Below, piece by piece: positions 59,586 through 64,000 of a stretch of DNA of 64,000 bases (the stretch's first letter is position 1; the number at the start of each line of letters is the position of its first letter). The notes under the pieces were generated by a model that saw only the letters and a program-made list of their open reading frames with translations, searched no databases and had not been told where the DNA came from. The DNA comes from Stramonita haemastoma (lineage: Eukaryota; Mollusca; Gastropoda; Neogastropoda; Muricidae). The stretch lies in contig CM060322.1 of the NCBI GenBank assembly GCA_030674155.1, positions 66,338,613 to 66,402,612 of the forward strand, read 5' to 3'. Position numbers and translations under genes: made by a program.

Positions 59586-60254
59586 TTACTATCGAATCTC
59601 GATGATTTTAGATTTAAAAACTTATGGTTGATTGCAAGTTTATCCCTGGACTGGGATCGCAGAGAGCGAAGAACTAGGTCATCGAAGGGTGCTCTCAGAA
59701 TTTATGAGCTCGCGCAAATTTTTTCTATTATAACAATAAATGAGGGTGATGATTCTAGTCTAAATAGTTTCTAGTAGTGTTTGTTTTTTTCTTAGGATCT
59801 GTACTTTGTTATATCGTGCCGAAATGTTCGACGAAACACCGTGAAAACGAATGCAAGAATGATAACTCTTGCCTCGATCTAATTTCTAATAGAGATTTGG
59901 CCGATTTTGTTTACCGTTTGTTGTGTCTGTTTGCATGTAAGACCGCATTTTAAACAGAAATAGTGATTTAACGATTAGAAAACACTCCTGAATGCATCCA
60001 TTTAAATTCATGCAAAACAAAACTTTTTTTTTTTTTTAATCAGAGCATACAAGTGCTAATCAAATTGAGTAAAACTTTGTTCTCTCTGTTGGTTTCACAT
60101 TTTAAGCAGTGCATGAACTTTCTTCACTTCTTTTTCATTAAGTTGTTTTGTTTCACCAAACATGTAGTTAGAAAGAAAAAAAACACAAGAAAAACTGAAA
60201 ACTTTGTAATGATTTTATTGTGCACAAACAAGCCTATTAAATACTAATTTTTAT

Positions 60255-60297
60255 CACACACACACACAGAGTCACACAAAGTCACACACACACAAAT

Positions 60298-60391
<94 letters not shown>

Positions 60392-60481
60392 ATAATACAC
60401 ACACACACACACACACAAATACACACACACATAAGATTCAGACACACACACACACACACCATCACACACACACACCCACAC

Positions 60482-60535
<54 letters not shown>

Positions 60536-60592
60536 ACACACACACACACACACACCACACACACACACACACACCACTCATACCTCTACAAT
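60255..60592. repeat. (CA)n and (AT)n compound microsatellite
   Basis: CA-rich 60,255-60,298, (AT)n 60,301-60,393, CA-rich to 60,575 with CCA interruptions, all inside the TIR element. Confidence 0.96.
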
Positions 60593-61019
60593 TTATACTT
60601 GCATGTATGCACACTTAAATAAAATGTACAGACAATAAGAATATACACAGATTAGGCAACTGACAAAAATGTCCAAATTTGCATTTTTAATTGTACAAGA
60701 AAAATGTTAAAAATACAACACTAATAAGTCTATATCATACAGGCATTGCAACAGTATGTCACACAGTGAAAGATATTTCAGCAAAGGTCTAGGAGGTCTG
60801 TGATATATTTAGGAAGAAACTATGCAAAGGTTAAAATCACTGGGCACAAAAAGGATACATGCAACATCAGAATGCAACATGTAAGCTCACCAGAAACCTA
60901 AAAAAATAAAAATAAAAATTAATAAAAGAACACAGATGATCACATGAGTACACCTATGATATATTGTACAAAAGATGCTTGACAAGACAAGGGAAGGGGG
61001 GGGGGGGGTAGGGGAAAAA

Positions 61020-61445
61020 CAAATGGAATCACTTGGAATGGCCTTATAAAGACATGCGCCTTGTTTCAAGATAAACATTTTGATAGGTGTACCATTTTTG
61101 TCAGTCAATTAGAAACATATATGATGTTACTGCCTATGAGGGGGAGGGGGGCTGATGTGGGGGGGGGTGAGTGGGGGGGCCCAGAATAACTTGGAATGGT
61201 CTTTAAAAAGACTCACTGTTTCAAGACAAATATTTTGATAGGTGTACCATTTCTATCAGTCAATTAGAAGCTGAGATATGATGTTAATGCTTATTGAGGG
61301 GGGGAGGGGGGAGAGGAGTGGAGTAGAGGGGGGGACCAGAATCACTTCGAATGCCCTTTTAAAAGACTCACTGTTTAAAGACAAACATTTTGATAGGTGT
61401 ACCATTTCTGTCAGTCAATTAGAAGCTGAGATATGATGATATGCC
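61020..61445. repeat. Three-copy tandem repeat with G-run spacers
   Basis: The unit has ACTTGGAATGGCCTT, CAAGATAAACATTTTGATAG, GTGTACCATTT and TGTCAGTCAATTAGAA, followed by a G-rich spacer. Copies are near 61,030, 61,190 and 61,345. Located within the TIR element. Confidence 0.9.
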
Positions 61446-62012
61446 TATGGGCTGGTTTTGTGTTATTATTTGGACAGGTTTTATGCTTCACAAATTGTTG
61501 TCATAGGGGTGTTTTGGATGACTGCAGTTTGCCTCTACATGATTTTTAGCTTAAAAAAACACAACAACATAGCATCTGAGTAAAAAGTACAAGCTGTAAT
61601 ATACATCTTAGACACTTTTAGTCATTCTTGAGATTTTTACAGGAGGGTAAAGTACCCCTTTCAGCTCAATTCGCGAGCTATTTAAAAAAAAATTCTCTGA
61701 TTTTGATGTAAAATTCCATTTGTTTCCTTTGACTTAGTTTTCTGTTTTTTTAGATATTTGTTTCTTCAAAGTAGCATAAAACAATATAAAACTAGTTTCA
61801 GCACTGTCAGGTTCATAATAAGCATGAGGGAGATGTCCAAATAAGGCCTTAAATAACAAAATGACATTTTTATCCCATCTGAAAAATTTTAAAGTGGTAT
61901 ATCTCAAAAACCGTCTAAGATAATGGTATGAAATTTTGCATGCTTCTTGATCTTGCTACTATCTTTCATTTGAGATAACAAACATCAAATTCTATGACAT
62001 CTGAAAAAATGA
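61446..62012. other. Right interior of the TIR element, unassigned
   Basis: AT-rich, no coding frame of note. It contains TGGTATATCTCAAAAACCGT close to the right end. Confidence 0.5.
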
Positions 62013-62059
62013 GTGGTCCTACCTATTAGTATCTATATTTATTCTGTTTGTGCTTACAG

Positions 62060-62717
62060 TGTTGGTGTTCCATGATGACCAGTGACAGCATGACTGGTAC
62101 TGGTGGTGGCATCTGTCTCTGCTTTTGGTAAGTTTTCAGTTTGTAAATTTGAGGGGGGGGGGGGGGGGTTGGGAGGGGGGGCGGGTGTGTGTGTGTTTAG
62201 ATAGTATCTATATTTATTCTGTTTGTGCGTTACAGTGTCGGTGTTCCATGATGATCAAAGACTGGTGGTGCCATCAATTTTTTGTTATGGTAAGCATTTA
62301 GTTTGTACATTTCAGGAGGGGTGGGGGAGGGGGTGTGTATAGATAGTATTTATATCCATTCTTATTGTGTCTTACTGGAATGGAGTTCCATGATGATCAA
62401 GGACTGGTGGTACCATGTTTTTCTATGGTAAGTACTCAGTTTGTACATTTCAGGGTCATTTTAGGGTCGAGGGGGGGGGGAGGGTTGTATAGATGGTATA
62501 TATATGGTGTATATATTTCTGTTTGTGTGTTACAGGGTTGCTGTTCCATGATGATCAAGAATTGGTGGTTTGATATTTTTCTATGGTAAGTACTCAGTTT
62601 GTACATTTCTGGGTTGGGTGGGGGGTATAGATAATATCTATATATTGTATTTCTGAGTTACAGAGTTGGTGTTCCCAGATGGCTGAGTACTGTGCTGAGT
62701 ATATCTTTCTTATCTGT
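62060..62717 (+). other. Mini-exon-like array 3 (5 units)
   Basis: Units 62,060-62,127 (68 nt, with an internal insertion), 62,236-62,289 (54), about 62,379-62,427 (acceptor lost: TACTG), 62,536-62,585 (50) and 62,664-62,717 (54). Donors are GTAAG, GTAAA or close. G-rich stretches follow most donors. It is the continuation of array 2 beyond the inserted TIR element. Confidence 0.35.
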
Positions 62718-62867
62718 GTAAATACTCATCCTGTACATTTCTGTATCTTGTGTGTGTGTGTTGGGGGAGGGGGGGGGGTTGTCATGTATTTAGGCATTGT
62801 CTAAATTTATTCCTGTGACTGTGTTACATGTAAGTATTTTTTATTGATTTATTTTTTTCTTTTATTG

Positions 62868-63110
62868 TGTGTATGAAGTTTTTTGTAAGTTATGTCATCC
62901 ATTGCGACTGCCACACAATGGCCTAGTTTTCCAAAAAATAAGAAAATGGGTTTTATCATATGGGAAAGATGTTCTGTGTACATTTTCACAGGGGACCTTA
63001 GTTTTTAGCCTCATCTCAAAGATTTTTAAGTTGTGTGTATGTGGTTGTATTTTTCTTTTATTGTAATTTTATTCTTTTATATCAAGGATAATGGAATTAG
63101 CACTTATATT
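62868..63110 (-). mobile_element. SINE-A body and a separate 3' tail scrap
   Basis: Degenerate minus-strand body 62,868-63,030 (GTCATCCATTGCGACTGCCA, CACAATGGCCTAGTTTTCC, AAAGATGTTCTGTGTACATT). A tail fragment follows at 63,065-63,108 (TTTTATATCAAGGATAATGG, ATTAGCAC). Confidence 0.82.
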
Positions 63111-63423
63111 TTCTTCATGCTAGTGAAAACTCAAATATTAAAATGAGAGCTTCAGTCTTTTGATATGTACTAAACCAGCATGATATTCATAAGTTAAAAA
63201 AATCTTTTTCTTACTGTGCCTTTTTGTTTCTATCTTTTACTAATCATTACAAATGGGCCATCTGTGGGGAAAAGCAAGGGAGAGAACTGGTAATCCCGAG
63301 TAAGTTAAAACGAAAGTGTCTGTTTCTTTGTGTGTGTATGAGCTGGGGGGGGGGGGGGGGATGGGCTTCATTCATGTAGTGAGGCAGTTGTTGTTTCTAC
63401 ATGTTTACTGCTGTATGTTACAG

Positions 63424-63479
63424 GGCTGGTGAACCAGGACTGAAGGGATCAGGACAGGGGACTGCCTTCTCCATCACAA
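63424..63479 (+). other. Cassette D, copy 2 (exon-like, 56 nt)
   Basis: Acceptor CTGTATGTTACAG, then GGCTGGTGAACCAGGACTGA, ending CCATCACAA, followed by GTTGAGTGCACTG. It matches 46,582-46,637 in length and borders. The same upstream flank is present (CATGTAGTGA...GTTGTTTCTACATG). Confidence 0.4.
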
Positions 63480-63574
63480 GTTGAGTGCACTGTGTGTGTT
63501 TAGGAGAGAAAGAGACATAGAGACAGACACAGACAGAGACAGAGAGTGTGTGTGTGTGTAATGTTGTGTGTATT

Positions 63575-63705
63575 TACCTGTGACAGGAAGATCAAAGGTG
63601 AGAAGGTCAGAGGTTGGCTATTTTCTCCCCACCTAAGAGCATGTGACCAATGCACTGTTACTCCCTTTTTGTTGGTCATGTTTTTACTAACCAACAGGAA
63701 TGGTC
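63575..63705 (+). repeat. Module block F, copy 3
   Basis: TTTACCTGTGACAGGAAGAT, GGTGAGAAGGTCAGAGGTTG, ATGCACTGTTACTCCC and TTGTTGGTCATGTTTTTACT. It is followed by a poly-G and by short repeats of TGTTTATTTAGTTAGGTGTG type (63,760-63,870). Confidence 0.88.
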
Positions 63706-63995
63706 ACTCAAAGGGGGGGGGGGGGGTTTATTCCCTCAGTGTATTATGCAAGTGTTGTGTTCATTTAGTTAATTGTGCACAGCTGAGTGTGGTGTTTATT
63801 TAGTTAGGTGTGTGCATACAAGTGTGGTGTTAATTTAATTAGGTGTGCACATATAAGTGTGATGTTTATTCAATTTTATTCATCAATTAGAGAATTTCTA
63901 CATGCAAGAATATAATAGGGATTCATTTTATTGCATGTGTGTGTATATGTGTGCTGCATTGTCACTGAATTAGGTATTTTTTGTTGTGTTCATAG

Positions 63996-64000
63996 GGTTA
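63996..64000 (+). other. Start of cassette C, copy 3 (cut by window end)
   Basis: After the same upstream sequence as the other copies (CTACATGCA...GCATTGTCACTGAAT...GTGTTCATAG), the first bases GGTTA appear. The window ends here. Confidence 0.35.

Larger units (their letters stand above)
58847..62026. mobile_element. 3.18-kb TIR element interrupting mini-exon array 2/3
   Basis: Left end TAGGTTGGACCAC (58,847-58,859) and right end GTGGTCCTACCTA (62,013-62,025) are inverted repeats with one mismatch. TAGTAT at 58,841-58,846 and 62,027-62,032 is a 6-bp direct duplication. Neighbouring array units contain the uninterrupted GATAGTATCTATATTTATTC, which acts as an empty site. I recognise no transposase; the longest interior frames are short. 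It carries a CA/AT microsatellite (60,255-60,590) and a three-copy repeat (61,020-61,445). Superfamily unknown. Confidence 0.75.

Overview
This looks like repeat-dominated nuclear DNA of an animal, most likely a lophotrochozoan and probably a gastropod mollusc. That is inference, from the mix of RTE-type LINEs, several tRNA-derived SINE families, pogo and piggyBac remnants and very dense long microsatellites. I see no bacterial operons, no rRNA, no functional tRNA and no complete host protein-coding gene. Most long open frames here are translations of microsatellites (Leu-Ser, Cys-Val, Thr-His, Arg-Glu, Tyr-Ile) and are not genes. All copy boundaries were read by eye and are good to about 10-20 bp.

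Layout. 0.5-9 kb: purine/pyrimidine and AT microsatellites, a ~250-bp inverted repeat pair (0.7 and 3.5 kb), a 422-bp MITE, and two local tandem duplications. 8.9-9.6 kb: a broken pogo/Tigger transposase on the minus strand. 10.5-19 kb: a nest of mobile elements. A full-length RTE LINE (13,089-16,332) sits inside a SINE with a 9-bp target duplication. Next to it is a 2.2-kb piggyBac-like element (16,820-19,002) that itself carries an RTE fragment. 19-32 kb: SINEs, a LINE C-terminal scrap, minisatellites and TG/CA tracts in otherwise featureless DNA.

32.7-44.0 kb: a tandem array of ~1-kb units. Each unit contains SINE-derived sequence and two short exon-like cassettes (about 61 nt each) with AG acceptors and GTAAGT or GTAATT donors. 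44.5-48.1 and 57.3-64.0 kb: two related modules holding arrays of ~52-nt exon-like units spaced ~140 bp, followed by exon-like cassettes of 56 and 79 nt, all on the plus strand. The two modules keep much the same order and were probably one region that was segmentally duplicated. They are now separated by a second MITE, two decayed RTE copies (one split by a tRNA-Thr-type SINE) and microsatellites. A 3.18-kb element with 13-bp terminal inverted repeats and a 6-bp target duplication interrupts the second module.

The most interesting signal is this plus-strand series of repeated splice-site-bounded cassettes from about 32 kb to the end of the window. It could be a long non-coding or highly repetitive transcribed locus built by tandem exon duplication. 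Cassette lengths vary modulo 3, so I do not claim a coding gene.
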